Part shown: positions 8,569 through 16,696 of the stretch, piece by piece
Numbering within the stretch: position 1 is the first letter of the stretch
How the letters are laid out: every line of letters begins with the position of its first letter
From: Comamonadaceae bacterium
Lineage (GTDB): Bacteria > Pseudomonadota > Gammaproteobacteria > Burkholderiales > Burkholderiaceae_C
DNA length: 41,335 nt
Reading direction: 5' to 3'
Assembly (NCBI GenBank): GCA_011391745.1
Contig: JAABPX010000022.1
Coordinates: 1-41,335 of the forward strand
The notes under the pieces: model-generated
Told to the model about the DNA's origin: nothing
The model's input: the letters and a program-made list of their open reading frames with translations, nothing else
Database searches by the model: none
Translations under genes and position numbers: made by a program

Positions 8569-10068
8569 ATGACACAAGACATTTTGGTCAACTGGTCGCC
8601 GCAAGAAACGCGGGTGGCGGTGATCGAGCAGGGCGTGGTGCAGGAAGTGCACCAAGAGCGCACCTTGGAGCGCGGCTTGGTGGGCAATGTGTATTTGGGC
8701 CGGGTCTCGCGGGTCTTGCCCGGCATGCAATCGGCTTTCATTGACATTGGTTTGGATCGCGCGGCGTTTTTGCATGTGGCCGATTTGTTGCCCAGCATCG
8801 CGGCCAAACACACCAAGACAAAACCCAGCGACAGCGGCGCATCCACCGGTCTGGACTTGGCCGACCCTGGCTTGGCCATCGAAAAGCAAATTTTTGAAGG
8901 TCAATCGATTCTGGTGCAAGTTCTCAAAGACCCGATCGGCAGCAAGGGGGCGCGATTGACCTCACAAATCAGCATCGCTGGGCGCTTGCTCGTGCACTTG
9001 CCGCAAGACCACCACATTGGCGTGTCGCAAAAAATTCCGCCCGCACAGCGCGAAGCCTTGAGGCAGCGTTTGCTGACGCTGACCGAATCTGAGGGCGGCT
9101 TTATTTTGCGCACCAACGCCGAGGACGCCGCCGACGAGGCGCTGGCCGAAGACATCGCTTATTTGCGCAAAACGTGGCAGCGCATCAAGGCCGCGGCCAG
9201 CACACGCCCGCCGTTGACGCTGTTGCACGAAGACCTCAACCTCTTGCAGCGCGTCTTGCGCGATTTGGTGGACACACACACACACAGCATTCGGGTGGAC
9301 TCCAAAGAACAAACGGCGCTGTTGCAACAGTTCGCCAAAGAATTCATGCCCACCACGCTGGAGAAAATTCAACATTACAGCGGTGAGCGACCAATTTTTG
9401 ACCTGTTTAACGTCGACGAAGAAATTGACCGCGCTTTGGGGCGCCGCGTGGACCTCAAATCCGGCGGGTATTTGGTCATTGATCAGACCGAAGCCATGAC
9501 CACGGTGGATGTGAACACCGGCGCTTACGTTGGGGCACGCAATTTTGACGACACGATTTTCAAAACCAATTTGGAAGCCGCACACGCCATCGCACGCCAA
9601 CTGCGCCTGCGCAATTTGGGCGGTATCGTGATCGTGGATTTCATCGACATGAGCAAAGACGGTCACCGCGAAGCGGTGCTGGGTGAATTTCGCAAACAGG
9701 TGGCCAAAGACCGTGTCAAAACCATGGTGGGCGGCTTTTCTCAACTCGGTTTGTTGGAAATGACGCGTAAACGCACCCGCGAATCGTTGGCGCACATGCT
9801 CAGCGAAAGTTGTCCGGCTTGCGAAGGCAAAGGGGCTTTAAAAACGCCGCGCAGCGTGTGTTACGACATCTTGCGTGAAATCTTGCGCGAAGCCCGCACG
9901 TTCAACCCGCGCGAATTTCGCATCGTCGCTTCACCCAAGGTGGTGGAACTTTTTTTGGACGAAGAAAGTCAACATTTGGCGGGCTTGTCCGACTTCATTG
10001 GTAAACCGATTTCCCTGCAAAGCGAAAGCGTCATGACACAAGCGCAATACGACATTGTGCTTTTGTGA
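8569..10068 (+). CDS. rng: Ribonuclease G
   Basis: 499 residues from ATG 8569, with GAGGA 7 nt upstream; this Shine-Dalgarno also covers the maf stop. RNase G is an endoribonuclease of the RNase E family that matures the 16S rRNA 5' end and cleaves some mRNAs. Visible parts are the N-terminal S1-like region (GNVYLGRVSRVLPGMQSAFIDIGLDRAAFLH), the catalytic metal-binding region (TTVDVNTGAYVG and GGIVIVDFIDM) and the zinc-link motif CPACEGKG. There is no C-terminal scaffold, so it is RNase G and not RNase E. It is the last gene of the nadD block. Confidence 0.95.
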   Translation: MTQDILVNWSPQETRVAVIEQGVVQEVHQERTLERGLVGNVYLGRVSRVLPGMQSAFIDIGLDRAAFLHVADLLPSIAAKHTKTKPSDSGASTGLDLADPGLAIEKQIFEGQSILVQVLKDPIGSKGARLTSQISIAGRLLVHLPQDHHIGVSQKIPPAQREALRQRLLTLTESEGGFILRTNAEDAADEALAEDIAYLRKTWQRIKAAASTRPPLTLLHEDLNLLQRVLRDLVDTHTHSIRVDSKEQTALLQQFAKEFMPTTLEKIQHYSGERPIFDLFNVDEEIDRALGRRVDLKSGGYLVIDQTEAMTTVDVNTGAYVGARNFDDTIFKTNLEAAHAIARQLRLRNLGGIVIVDFIDMSKDGHREAVLGEFRKQVAKDRVKTMVGGFSQLGLLEMTRKRTRESLAHMLSESCPACEGKGALKTPRSVCYDILREILREARTFNPREFRIVASPKVVELFLDEESQHLAGLSDFIGKPISLQSESVMTQAQYDIVLL

Positions 10069-10086
10069 TGCCCCTGTTTTGTGTCC

Positions 10087-10109
10087 TGTCATGCTGCGTT
10101 AACATGACA
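10087..10109. repeat. Inverted repeat between rng and tolB
   Basis: TGTCATG at 10087-10093 and CATGACA at 10103-10109 form a perfect 7-bp inverted repeat around a 9-nt spacer, in the 66-bp gap before tolB. No clean T tract follows (only GTTTTTA after 9 further bases), so it could be a weak terminator for rng or a dyad operator for tolB. Confidence 0.45.
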
Positions 10110-10134
10110 CACGCATGATGTTTTTACCTGTCCC

Positions 10135-11469
10135 ATGGCTCACCCCATGAACCCGTCCTGTTCTGTTTTGAATACCCAACCCATCGATCGCCGAAATGCC
10201 CTTGTTCGTGTCGCAGGACTCGGCGCATGGGCCGTTTGTGCTGTGCCCACGGCTTCGGCACAGTTTCGTGTGGAAGTGGCCGGGGTGGGCTTAACTCAAT
10301 ACCCGTTCGCGGTGGCGTTGTTTCGCACACCCGTGGCGGTGCCTCAAGACGTTGCGGCCATTGTGCGCGCCAACTTGGAGCGCAGCGGGCAGTTTTTGCA
10401 TGTGGGTGTGCCGCATGGCCCCTTGGACGAGACCAGTCAACCCGATTTGAGCCCCTGGCGCATTCGCGGTGTGGACGTGCTGTTGACGGGCAGCGTCACG
10501 CCATTGGCCGATGGGCGATGGGACGTGCGCTATCGGCTGTGGGATGTGTTGGGCAACCAAAGCTTGGGCGGTTTGAGTTATCCGGTCGCCAGCAAGGACC
10601 TTCGCGCGGCGGCCCACCGCATCTCGGACGATGTGTTTAAAAAAATGACCGGCGTGCCCGGTGTGTTTTCAACCCGCATTGCTTACACCACACGCACCCC
10701 CGGGCGTCATCAGCTGTGGTTGGCCGATGCGGATGGGCAGAATTCTCTGTCCGTGCTCAGCAGCACCGAACCCATCATTTCGCCCAGCTGGTCACCCGAC
10801 GGGGCTCGCTTGGCTTATGTGTCGTTTGAGGGCAAAAAACCCATGGTGTACACGCACCACGTAGCCTCAGGCGTGCGTCGTCTGGTGTCCAACCAACGTG
10901 GCTCCAACAGCGCACCCGCTTGGTCCCCCGATGGCGCCCGTTTGTTGGTGACCTTGACGCTCTCCGGCTCATCGCAGGTGTATGAAATCGATGCCCAAGG
11001 AGGGAGCCCCAAACGACTGACCCAGTCCAGTGGCATCGACACAGAAGCCGCTTACAGCCCCGACGGCCAATTCATTTACTTTGTCAGCGACCGGGGTGGC
11101 TCGCCACAAATTTACAAAATGGATTCCAACGGGGCGCGCGTTCAACGGCTGACATTCCAAGGCAGCTACAACATTTCGCCCGCGCCCAGCCCCGACGGTC
11201 GTCGGTTGGCCTATGTGTCGAGGTTGTCTGGCGGGGTCTTTCGTGTGCATGTGATGGACCTCAGCAGTGGGGCGGTCGCCGCGGTCAGCGACACCAACGA
11301 CGACGAAAACCCCAGCTTTTCCGCCAACAGCCGCATGTTGGTTTTTGGAACGAAACACCAAGGCCGAGAGGCCTTGATCACGACCACGGTCGATGGTCGG
11401 GTGAAAACCCGCTTGATCACCGCCCCCGGTGAAGTCAGGGAACCCCATTGGGGCCCTTTGTTGCGTTAA
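10135..11469 (+). CDS. tolB: Tol-Pal system beta-propeller protein TolB
   Basis: 444 residues from ATG 10135 (ATG 10147 is possible). TolB is the periplasmic partner of Pal in the Tol-Pal machine that draws in the outer membrane at division. After the signal sequence, residues about 43-180 are the N-terminal alpha/beta domain (FRVEVAGVGLTQYPFAV). Then come repeated propeller blades with SPSWSPDGARLAYVSFE, APAWSPDGARLLVTLT, EAAYSPDGQFIYFVSDRGG and SPAPSPDGRRLAYVS. The signal region carries a twin arginine (DRRNALVRVAGLGAWA, cut near ASA-Q), which looks Tat-like. pal follows 17 nt downstream. Confidence 0.96.
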   Translation: MAHPMNPSCSVLNTQPIDRRNALVRVAGLGAWAVCAVPTASAQFRVEVAGVGLTQYPFAVALFRTPVAVPQDVAAIVRANLERSGQFLHVGVPHGPLDETSQPDLSPWRIRGVDVLLTGSVTPLADGRWDVRYRLWDVLGNQSLGGLSYPVASKDLRAAAHRISDDVFKKMTGVPGVFSTRIAYTTRTPGRHQLWLADADGQNSLSVLSSTEPIISPSWSPDGARLAYVSFEGKKPMVYTHHVASGVRRLVSNQRGSNSAPAWSPDGARLLVTLTLSGSSQVYEIDAQGGSPKRLTQSSGIDTEAAYSPDGQFIYFVSDRGGSPQIYKMDSNGARVQRLTFQGSYNISPAPSPDGRRLAYVSRLSGGVFRVHVMDLSSGAVAAVSDTNDDENPSFSANSRMLVFGTKHQGREALITTTVDGRVKTRLITAPGEVREPHWGPLLR

Positions 11470-11486
11470 TTTTTTGGAGTCGACCC

Positions 11487-12053
11487 ATGCAAGTTCAACA
11501 CAAACAGCGTTCCTTCTTCCAACGTTCGGTGGCCATTGCCACGGTCACCGCTGTGGCGGTGCTGTTGTCGGCGTGTGGCTCTTCGGTGGATTTGAACCCA
11601 CAAGCCGCAGCGCCCGTAGACAACCGCACCGAGGCCATCACCCCAGCCCAAAGCACTGGGGCTGCTGGTGCTAACGTGGGTGGTAATGCCCTGAGCAACG
11701 CGACGGCCTTATCAAACAACGAAGCCAGGTTAATCAGAGTCGTTTACTTTGACTATGACAGCGCGGTGGTTCGCCCAGAGTTCAATGCGGGCATCGAAAC
11801 CACAGCGCGTTACCTCTCGGCTGACCGTACGCGCCGGATCACCCTTGAAGGCCACACCGACGAACGCGGTGGCAGCGAATACAACTTGGCCTTGGGCCAA
11901 CAGCGCGCCGAAGCCGTGCGTCGTTCCTTGGCGATTTTGGGTGTGAGCGAATCCCAGATGGAGGCGGTGAGCTACGGCAAAGAGAAACTGGCGGTGCTTG
12001 GAACGGATGAGGCATCACACGCCAGAAACCGCCGCGTTGAATTGGTGCGTTGA
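11487..12053 (+). CDS. pal: Peptidoglycan-associated lipoprotein Pal
   Basis: 188 residues from ATG 11487, preceded by TTGGAG. The lipoprotein signal ends in LLSAC (Cys30), so the mature protein is anchored in the outer membrane. An Ala/Asn-rich linker (about 31-80) leads to an OmpA-like peptidoglycan-binding domain: VVYFDYDSAVV, then LEGHTDERGGSEYNLALGQQRAEAVR, the signature for diaminopimelate-peptide binding, then ARNRRVEL. It works with TolB upstream and CpoB downstream; the stop shares a base with the cpoB start. Confidence 0.97.
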   Translation: MQVQHKQRSFFQRSVAIATVTAVAVLLSACGSSVDLNPQAAAPVDNRTEAITPAQSTGAAGANVGGNALSNATALSNNEARLIRVVYFDYDSAVVRPEFNAGIETTARYLSADRTRRITLEGHTDERGGSEYNLALGQQRAEAVRRSLAILGVSESQMEAVSYGKEKLAVLGTDEASHARNRRVELVR

Positions 12054-12823
12054 TGATGCGAACGCCAGCGATCCCCAAACGCCTGGTCTTGGGCTTTGTC
12101 ATGGCCTTCGTGCTCGTCAATCCGGCTTGGGCCTTGTTTGGTGACGACGAAGCCCGCAAAGCGATTTTGGAGTTGCGCCAAACGGTGGAGGACCAGCGCC
12201 AAGCCAACGCGGAAGGGGTCGCTGTCTTGCGCCGGTCCATCTTGGACATCAACACACAAGCCGAACAGGATCGACAAGCACTGGCCCAATTGCGCGGCCA
12301 GCAAGAGTTGTTGCTACAAGAAAACAAAGCCTTGGCCCAAACCGTTGCCCAAATGCAGGCGCAGTTGGCGGCTTTGGATGCACGCATCAAAACCTTAGAG
12401 CCCGTCTCCATCGCTCAAGATGGCACCACTTTTTTGGTGTTGCCAGCTGAAAAAACCGCCTTTGATCGGGCCATGGCCTTGTTGTTGGCTTCTGAATTTG
12501 AGAGCGCGTCACAAGCGTATCTTCAGTTCTTGAAGCAATACCCCAGCAGTGCTTACACCGCATCGGTGTTGTACTGGCTGGGCAATGCCCAATACGCCAG
12601 CAAAGACCTCAAAGGCTCGCTCAACACCCACAAACGCTTGGTGCTCGAATTTCCCAAACACACACGGGTGCCAGAAGCCATGCTGGCCATGGGCAATGCG
12701 AATGAAGAGCTTGCCAACCCCAAGGCTGCGCGGCTCGATTGGGAGGCTTTAATCAAAGCCCACCCCAACACCGAGGCAGCCAGTACGGCCCGCGAGCGCT
12801 TAAAACAATTGCGGCCCAGGTGA
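12053..12823 (+). CDS. cpoB: Cell division coordinator CpoB (YbgF)
   Basis: 256 residues from the first of two consecutive ATG codons (12053, 12056). Signal peptide 1-27 ends NPAWA. Next is a trimerising coiled coil (about 33-120, rich in Gln, Glu and Leu: QRQANAEG, then LAQLRGQQELLLQENKALAQTVAQMQAQLAALDARI). The C-terminal half has TPR repeats (AFDRAMALLLASEFESASQAYLQFLKQYP and YWLGNAQYASKDLKGSLN). CpoB links the Tol-Pal machine to peptidoglycan synthesis in the periplasm. It overlaps tcdA by 4 nt. Confidence 0.95.
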   Translation: MMRTPAIPKRLVLGFVMAFVLVNPAWALFGDDEARKAILELRQTVEDQRQANAEGVAVLRRSILDINTQAEQDRQALAQLRGQQELLLQENKALAQTVAQMQAQLAALDARIKTLEPVSIAQDGTTFLVLPAEKTAFDRAMALLLASEFESASQAYLQFLKQYPSSAYTASVLYWLGNAQYASKDLKGSLNTHKRLVLEFPKHTRVPEAMLAMGNANEELANPKAARLDWEALIKAHPNTEAASTARERLKQLRPR

Positions 12824-13635
12824 GCGGCCCCGTCGATTTTGAGCGCCGCTTTGGTGGGCTGCGTCGTCTGTACGGTGCTCAGGGGGCTGAGCGCATTTTT
12901 CAGGCGCATGTGGTGGTGGTGGGCATTGGTGGTGTGGGTTCGTGGTCTTGTGAAGCATTGGCGCGCAGCGGTGTGGCCCGCTTAACGCTCATCGACATGG
13001 ACCATGTCAGCGAGTCCAACATCAACCGACAAATTCATGCGCTGACCAGCACCTTGGGCCAAAGCAAAGGTCAGGCCATGCGTGATCGCATCCACGCCTA
13101 TCACCCCACCTGCCAAGTTGATCTGGTCGATGATTTTGTGACTCCTGAGAATTGGGTGTCCATGGTGTCGCCCATGACAGAGCCCGGCGGGGGTTTGGTC
13201 ATCATCGATGCGTGTGATCAGGTGCGCGCCAAAACCGCCATGGCCGCTTGGGCCTGTGCCCACAGTATGCCGTTGGTGATGGTCGGCGCTGCTGGTGGCA
13301 AGCGTTTGGCGCACGCGGTGGAGCTGTCGGATTTGGCCGACACCACACACGACCCGCTGTTGGCCAACGTGCGTTACCGTTTGCGCAAAGGGCACGGCGG
13401 TGCACGCACCGGGCGCATGGGTGTGACCTGTGTTTTCAGCCGCGAGCCTGTCATCTTGCCCGATGGGTCGTGTGAGCGGGGGCCGGGTGATGGGAGCTTA
13501 AATTGCCACGGCTACGGCTCGGTCGTTTCTGTGACGGCGACCTTTGGTTTGGTTGCGGCGGGCGCTGTGCTCAATGCCTTGGCCCACGGCGATCCACATG
13601 CGCGCAAAAACCGTATAAAAAATTCGCCGACCTGA
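12820..13635 (+). CDS. tcdA: tRNA threonylcarbamoyladenosine dehydratase (ThiF/E1-like)
   Basis: 271 residues from a GTG at 12820 that overlaps the cpoB stop, giving (M)SGPVDFERRFGGLRRLYG. The family N-terminus RRFGGLxRLYG sits right at the start. TcdA cyclises t6A37 to ct6A in tRNAs reading ANN codons, using ATP. The nucleotide-binding loop VVVVGIGGVGSWSCEALARSG is at 31-51, DMDHVSESNINRQ follows, and VVVGAAGG-type and GSVVSVTATFG segments complete the E1-like domain. Its place behind cpoB implies read-through from the tol-pal promoter. The CsdA/SufE sulfur partners are not in the window. Confidence 0.93.
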   Translation: MSGPVDFERRFGGLRRLYGAQGAERIFQAHVVVVGIGGVGSWSCEALARSGVARLTLIDMDHVSESNINRQIHALTSTLGQSKGQAMRDRIHAYHPTCQVDLVDDFVTPENWVSMVSPMTEPGGGLVIIDACDQVRAKTAMAAWACAHSMPLVMVGAAGGKRLAHAVELSDLADTTHDPLLANVRYRLRKGHGGARTGRMGVTCVFSREPVILPDGSCERGPGDGSLNCHGYGSVVSVTATFGLVAAGAVLNALAHGDPHARKNRIKNSPT

Positions 13636-13662
13636 AAAAGGGCGAAAAATTGACGCTATAAT
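13632..13662 (+). promoter_or_regulatory. Probable promoter of tRNA-Lys
   Basis: A consensus -10 hexamer TATAAT lies at 13657-13662, 43 nt before the tRNA. The -35 region at 17-19 bp (CTGAAA, about 13632-13637) is poor. A TTGACG at 13650 is too close to serve this -10. Confidence 0.4.
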
Positions 13663-13705
13663 TTGAGGCTTCGCAAGTCAGCCAACGCTGTATTGCTGAA
13701 ACAGT

Positions 13706-13781
13706 GGGACGTTAGCTCAGTTGGTAGAGCAGCGGACTTTTAATCCGTTTGTCACTGGTTCGACCCCAGTACGTCCTACCA
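13706..13781 (+). tRNA. tRNA-Lys (anticodon TTT)
   Basis: 76 nt including an encoded CCA. The acceptor strands GGGACGT and ACGTCCT pair with one G-U, followed by discriminator A and CCA. The D arm contains TAGCTCAGTTGGTAGAGC, the anticodon loop is CTTTTAA (anticodon TTT) within a GGACT/AATCC-type stem, and the T arm has TGGTTCGACCCCA. It is followed 9 nt later by a strong hairpin terminator. Confidence 0.97.
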
Positions 13782-13790
13782 CCACACACA

Positions 13791-13827
13791 AAAAGCCCCA
13801 AGCGTTCATTCGCTTGGGGCTTTTTTT
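13791..13827. terminator. Bidirectional rho-independent terminator between tRNA-Lys and smpB
   Basis: A perfect 14-bp stem, AAAAGCCCCAAGCG at 13791-13804 and CGCTTGGGGCTTTT at 13811-13824, encloses a 6-nt loop. Seven T follow on the plus strand and a T5 run follows on the minus strand. It ends both the tRNA-Lys transcript and the convergent smpB transcript. Confidence 0.92.
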
Positions 13828-13836
13828 ATGGCCAAG

Positions 13837-14331
13837 TCAACGGCTGCGGTGCTTCATGGCGCGTTGCACCTCGCGTTTGCCCTCGCGATCTTTGATGGTG
13901 TCGCGCTTGTCGTGCTCGGCTTTGCCTTTGGCCAAGGCCATGTCGCATTTGACCTTGCCGTTCTTCCAGTGCAGGTTGAGCGGCACCAAGGTATACCCTT
14001 TTTGTTCAACCTTGCCGATCAGCCGTCGAATTTCTTCTTTGTTGAGCAGCAGCTTTTTGGTGCGCACGTTGTCGGGGTTGACGTGGGTGGAAGCGGTGTG
14101 CAGCGGGTTGATTTGACAACCGATTAAAAACAGCTCGCCACCGCGGATCACCACATACCCGTCGGTCAATTGCACCTTGCCCATGCGCAAAGCCTTGACC
14201 TCCCAACCTTCGAGCACCATGCCCGCTTCAAAACGCTCTTCAATGTGGTAATTGAAAATGGCTTTTTTGTTGTCGGCAATGCGGGTTTCGAGGGGTTTCT
14301 TTTTTTCGGCGTTGACGGGTTTGGTGGCCAT
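13837..14331 (-). CDS. smpB: SsrA-binding protein SmpB
   Basis: 164 residues from ATG 14331; an in-frame upstream start would add residues foreign to the family. SmpB binds tmRNA and delivers it to stalled ribosomes for trans-translation. The OB-fold core shows [35 protein letters not shown] and the C-terminal tail is basic ([30 protein letters not shown]). The N-terminal [15 protein letters not shown] is slightly longer than in E. coli. The tmRNA gene is not in this window. It is divergent from ratA across 71 bp. Confidence 0.97.
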   Translation of the reverse strand: MATKPVNAEKKKPLETRIADNKKAIFNYHIEERFEAGMVLEGWEVKALRMGKVQLTDGYVVIRGGELFLIGCQINPLHTASTHVNPDNVRTKKLLLNKEEIRRLIGKVEQKGYTLVPLNLHWKNGKVKCDMALAKGKAEHDKRDTIKDREGKREVQRAMKHRSR

Positions 14332-14362
14332 GGGCACTCGGTTCGAGGCCGCACGCGGCCCA

Positions 14363-14391
14363 TACAATAAACAACGGCGTTTGCACCGCAA
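14363..14391. promoter_or_regulatory. Possible overlapping divergent promoters of smpB and ratA
   Basis: On the plus strand TACAAT (14363-14368) could be the ratA -10. On the minus strand TATTGT (14369-14364) with TTGCGG (14391-14386) 16 bp upstream could serve smpB. The two -10 boxes would coincide. The -35 elements are poor, so this rests mainly on position. Confidence 0.25.
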
Positions 14392-14402
14392 CCCAACATT
14401 GT

Positions 14403-14849
14403 ATGAAAACCCTGCACAAGACCGTTTTACTCAGCCACAGCGCACACGACATGTTTGTCTTGGTGACGGATGTGGCCCGTTACCCCGAGTTTTTGCCGTG
14501 GTGTGCCAGCGGTCAAGTGATTGAACACACCGACAGCGGCATGGTGGCACAAGTCGGCATGTCCTTGGCTGGCGTGCGCCAAAGTTTCACCACCCGCAAC
14601 ACCCACCAAACCGACCGTGCCGTGCACATGGCTTTGATGGATGGCCCCTTTTCTAAGCTTGAGGGCACGTGGCGCTTTACGCCCTTGGGGGACGACGCCC
14701 TGCGGGCGTGCAAAGTTGAATTTGATTTGAGCTACGGCTTTTCCAGCATGACCTTGGCGGCCTTGGTTGGCCCGGTGTTTGACCGCATCGCGGGCAGTTT
14801 GGTGGACGCCTTTGTTAAGCGCGCCGATGAGGTCTATGGCACCCACTGA
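14403..14849 (+). CDS. ratA: RatA-type START/polyketide cyclase-like protein (Coq10 family)
   Basis: 148 residues. The N-terminus [34 protein letters not shown] and the C-terminus [31 protein letters not shown] are the conserved parts of the RatA/YfjG and Coq10 START-domain family. E. coli RatA was reported to block 70S assembly, while the Coq10 relatives bind ubiquinone. In proteobacteria the gene commonly sits beside smpB and an RnfH-family gene, as here, which argues for a housekeeping role more than a plasmid-type toxin. It overlaps the next gene. Confidence 0.9.
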   Translation: MKTLHKTVLLSHSAHDMFVLVTDVARYPEFLPWCASGQVIEHTDSGMVAQVGMSLAGVRQSFTTRNTHQTDRAVHMALMDGPFSKLEGTWRFTPLGDDALRACKVEFDLSYGFSSMTLAALVGPVFDRIAGSLVDAFVKRADEVYGTH

Positions 14850-15174
14850 CCCCATGCGTGTGACCGCCGTGTTGGCCCCAGCCCCACGCACCGTGTGGGA
14901 GCGGGTATTGAGTTTGCCCGCCGTCTGCACCGTGGACCAAGCTTGGCTTCACTCTGGGTGGGCTCAAGAGCACGCACAAGCTGCGCCGGGGCAGCCTTGG
15001 AGCGTCTCGATTTGGGGGCGCAAAGTCAGCGGCGACACCTTGTTGCGCGAGGGTGATCGCATCGAATGGTTGCGGCCATTAGCGGTGGACCCGAAGGTGG
15101 CTCGGCGCGAGCGATTCAAAGGGCAGGGCGTTCGCGGTGCGGGCCTGTTTTCGCGTCGCAAGCCACCGGTTTGA
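14836..15174 (+). CDS. RnfH family protein (UPF0125)
   Basis: 112 residues from ATG 14836, which has GAGG 5 nt upstream and overlaps ratA by 14 nt. ATG 14854 (MRVTAVLAP) is the start closer to the usual family N-terminus. It has a small beta-grasp, ubiquitin-like fold: VTAVLAPAPRTVWERVLSLPAVCTVDQA, then VSIWGRKVSGDTLLREGDRIEWLRPLAVDPKVARRER, which is the family signature. The older name RatB reflects pairing with ratA; its biochemical role is unknown. The gene ends one base before a 16-bp tandem repeat and 32 bp before the IS. Confidence 0.88.
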   Translation: MAPTDPMRVTAVLAPAPRTVWERVLSLPAVCTVDQAWLHSGWAQEHAQAAPGQPWSVSIWGRKVSGDTLLREGDRIEWLRPLAVDPKVARRERFKGQGVRGAGLFSRRKPPV

Positions 15175-15175
15175 G

Positions 15176-15207
15176 GGGGCAGATCGTGCGTGGGGCAGAT
15201 CGTGCGT
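15176..15207. repeat. 16-bp perfect tandem repeat abutting the IS left end
   Basis: GGGGCAGATCGTGCGT occurs twice head to tail (15176-15191 and 15192-15207) between the RnfH-family stop codon and the IS. The last T is also the first base of the terminal inverted repeat. No copy is seen at the right side of the IS. Confidence 0.9.
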
Positions 15208-15233
15208 GTCAACCCAAAATAGAAATGTCCCCT
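15207..15233. repeat. IS terminal inverted repeat, left
   Basis: Begins TGTCAACCC and ends AATGTCCCCT; it pairs with 16697-16723 at 23 of 27 bases. The mismatches fall in the outer half and the inner 10 bases are identical. Confidence 0.8.
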
Positions 15234-15276
15234 TCTGAGCAATTTACAGATGTCACCTACAAGGCTAGGTTGAAGA

Positions 15277-16629
15277 TCAGCCCTTGGCATTGAGCTGCGA
15301 AGGGCGTAGCCCGAAGCGGCTCAATGCCAAGGGCGGCGGGCTGGGGTGGGTGTCTGGCTGCAACCGTGCTTGACGTAAATCCTCCTGCAGACGGATGTCA
15401 ATGGCCACCTTGGCCACTTGGCGCTGCTGGCGAGCCAGCACATCCACCCGCGCATTGATCGTCTTGTCACTCTCCAGGCGCTTTTGGCTCAAATGCTCAT
15501 GCAGCATGTAATGCTTGACTTTGAGCACTTGACCCCGGTATAGCACCTCCAAGCGACCATCGGCATACTGCACGATATCCACTTGCGCCGCCTTGCTAGG
15601 CGCGGCTTGCTGACCCGGTACAACCCAAAGCTGAGAACCCTCAAACTGACAGGTCAAAGCACTACTGAGCTGACGCTGATGGTGCGGCGCACAAATGCGC
15701 ACCAGCTCCTCGTGGCTGCGCTGCACAGGCCGGTGCGCATCCTCTGATACCTTGGCAGGCACGGCAAAGCGTGCATTGTGTTCTTTGATGTATTGCGCCA
15801 ACCAAGCATTGGCCTGTTCGATACTGCAAATGCCAGCCAGCCGCATGGCCTTGATCATCCTGTCCTGTAAGGTCTGAAACAACCGCTCCACCCGTCCCTT
15901 GGCCTGCGGGCTGTTGGCGCAAATGGGCTCAATGCCCAGTTGCAGCAAGGCGCGTTCAAATTGGGTGGGCTTGGGGTCTTCGCTATCGTGTTTGGTGAAG
16001 ATGCCGTGGCGGTCGCTGTAGTAGGCCAGCGGCGCGCCGCTGCGGCTGATGTGCTCTTGCAGCACGGCAAAGTAGGCTTGGGTGGTCTCGCCGCGACTGA
16101 AGCGGGCGGCCAGCACTTGGCTGGTGGCATCGTCAATGAAGGCAATTAAGCAGCAGCGTGCCTGCGCAGCATCGCGCCCTTCAAACCAATCATGGTGGCT
16201 GCCATCGATTTGCACCAGCTCGCCTGTGCGCTCTCGCCTAGGGCGGCTGGGGTGCTGGCGCTCTTTGCGTTTGACTTGTGCCTTCCACAGCCCGGCCTCA
16301 ATCATCCATTGGCGCAGGGTCTCGGTGCTGATCTTCTCTTTGTGATCTTTGGCCAGATACTCGCAGGCCAGCTGGGGGCCGAAGTCGCCATACGAGGCTT
16401 TGACTAGCGCCATGATGGTGTCTTTGCGCTGCTTGGATGTACGCCGGTTGCTGGGCTGGCCTCGGCGTTTGGAGATCAGGCCAGCCGCACCATCACAACG
16501 AACGGCTTTGCACAGGCGTTTGATCTGGCGTGTGGATAGTTTCAGTTGCTGGGCGGCCAGTGCCTGAGTTTGCACGCCGTCGATCACACGCTTGATGATG
16601 GCGTAGCGCTGCGCCTCCTTGGTACTCAT
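15277..16629 (-). CDS. ISNCY family transposase (DDE, rve-type)
   Basis: 450 residues from ATG 16629, chosen because AGGAG lies 9 nt upstream; ATG 16650 and GTG 16653 are in frame. Residues about 8-45 are a helix-turn-helix (IIKRVIDGVQTQALAAQQLKLSTRQIKRL). The catalytic core carries the triad D142 (QIDGSHHDWFEGR), D206 (YYSDRHGIF) and E249 (SPQAKGRVERLFQ). This arrangement matches transposases filed as ISNCY, related to IS1202. The frame is intact with all three acidic residues, so it may be active. No IstB-like helper is present, which argues against IS21. Confidence 0.9.
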   Translation of the reverse strand: MSTKEAQRYAIIKRVIDGVQTQALAAQQLKLSTRQIKRLCKAVRCDGAAGLISKRRGQPSNRRTSKQRKDTIMALVKASYGDFGPQLACEYLAKDHKEKISTETLRQWMIEAGLWKAQVKRKERQHPSRPRRERTGELVQIDGSHHDWFEGRDAAQARCCLIAFIDDATSQVLAARFSRGETTQAYFAVLQEHISRSGAPLAYYSDRHGIFTKHDSEDPKPTQFERALLQLGIEPICANSPQAKGRVERLFQTLQDRMIKAMRLAGICSIEQANAWLAQYIKEHNARFAVPAKVSEDAHRPVQRSHEELVRICAPHHQRQLSSALTCQFEGSQLWVVPGQQAAPSKAAQVDIVQYADGRLEVLYRGQVLKVKHYMLHEHLSQKRLESDKTINARVDVLARQQRQVAKVAIDIRLQEDLRQARLQPDTHPSPPPLALSRFGLRPSQLNAKG

Positions 16630-16696
16630 TAGCTTTATCTCCTGTGCCATCACACGCCCTTTGTTCAGTCAAAGGGGACATTTGTAATTGGGGCAC

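Noticed and set aside
13650..13662. TTGACG and TATAAT as a -35/-10 pair before tRNA-Lys
   Set aside because: The two hexamers are about 1 bp apart, so they cannot act together. Only TATAAT is kept as a -10.
15277..16629. Reading the transposase as IS21 IstA
   Set aside because: There is no istB partner, and the motifs IDGSHHDWFEGR and YSDRHGIF fit ISNCY/IS1202-type enzymes better.
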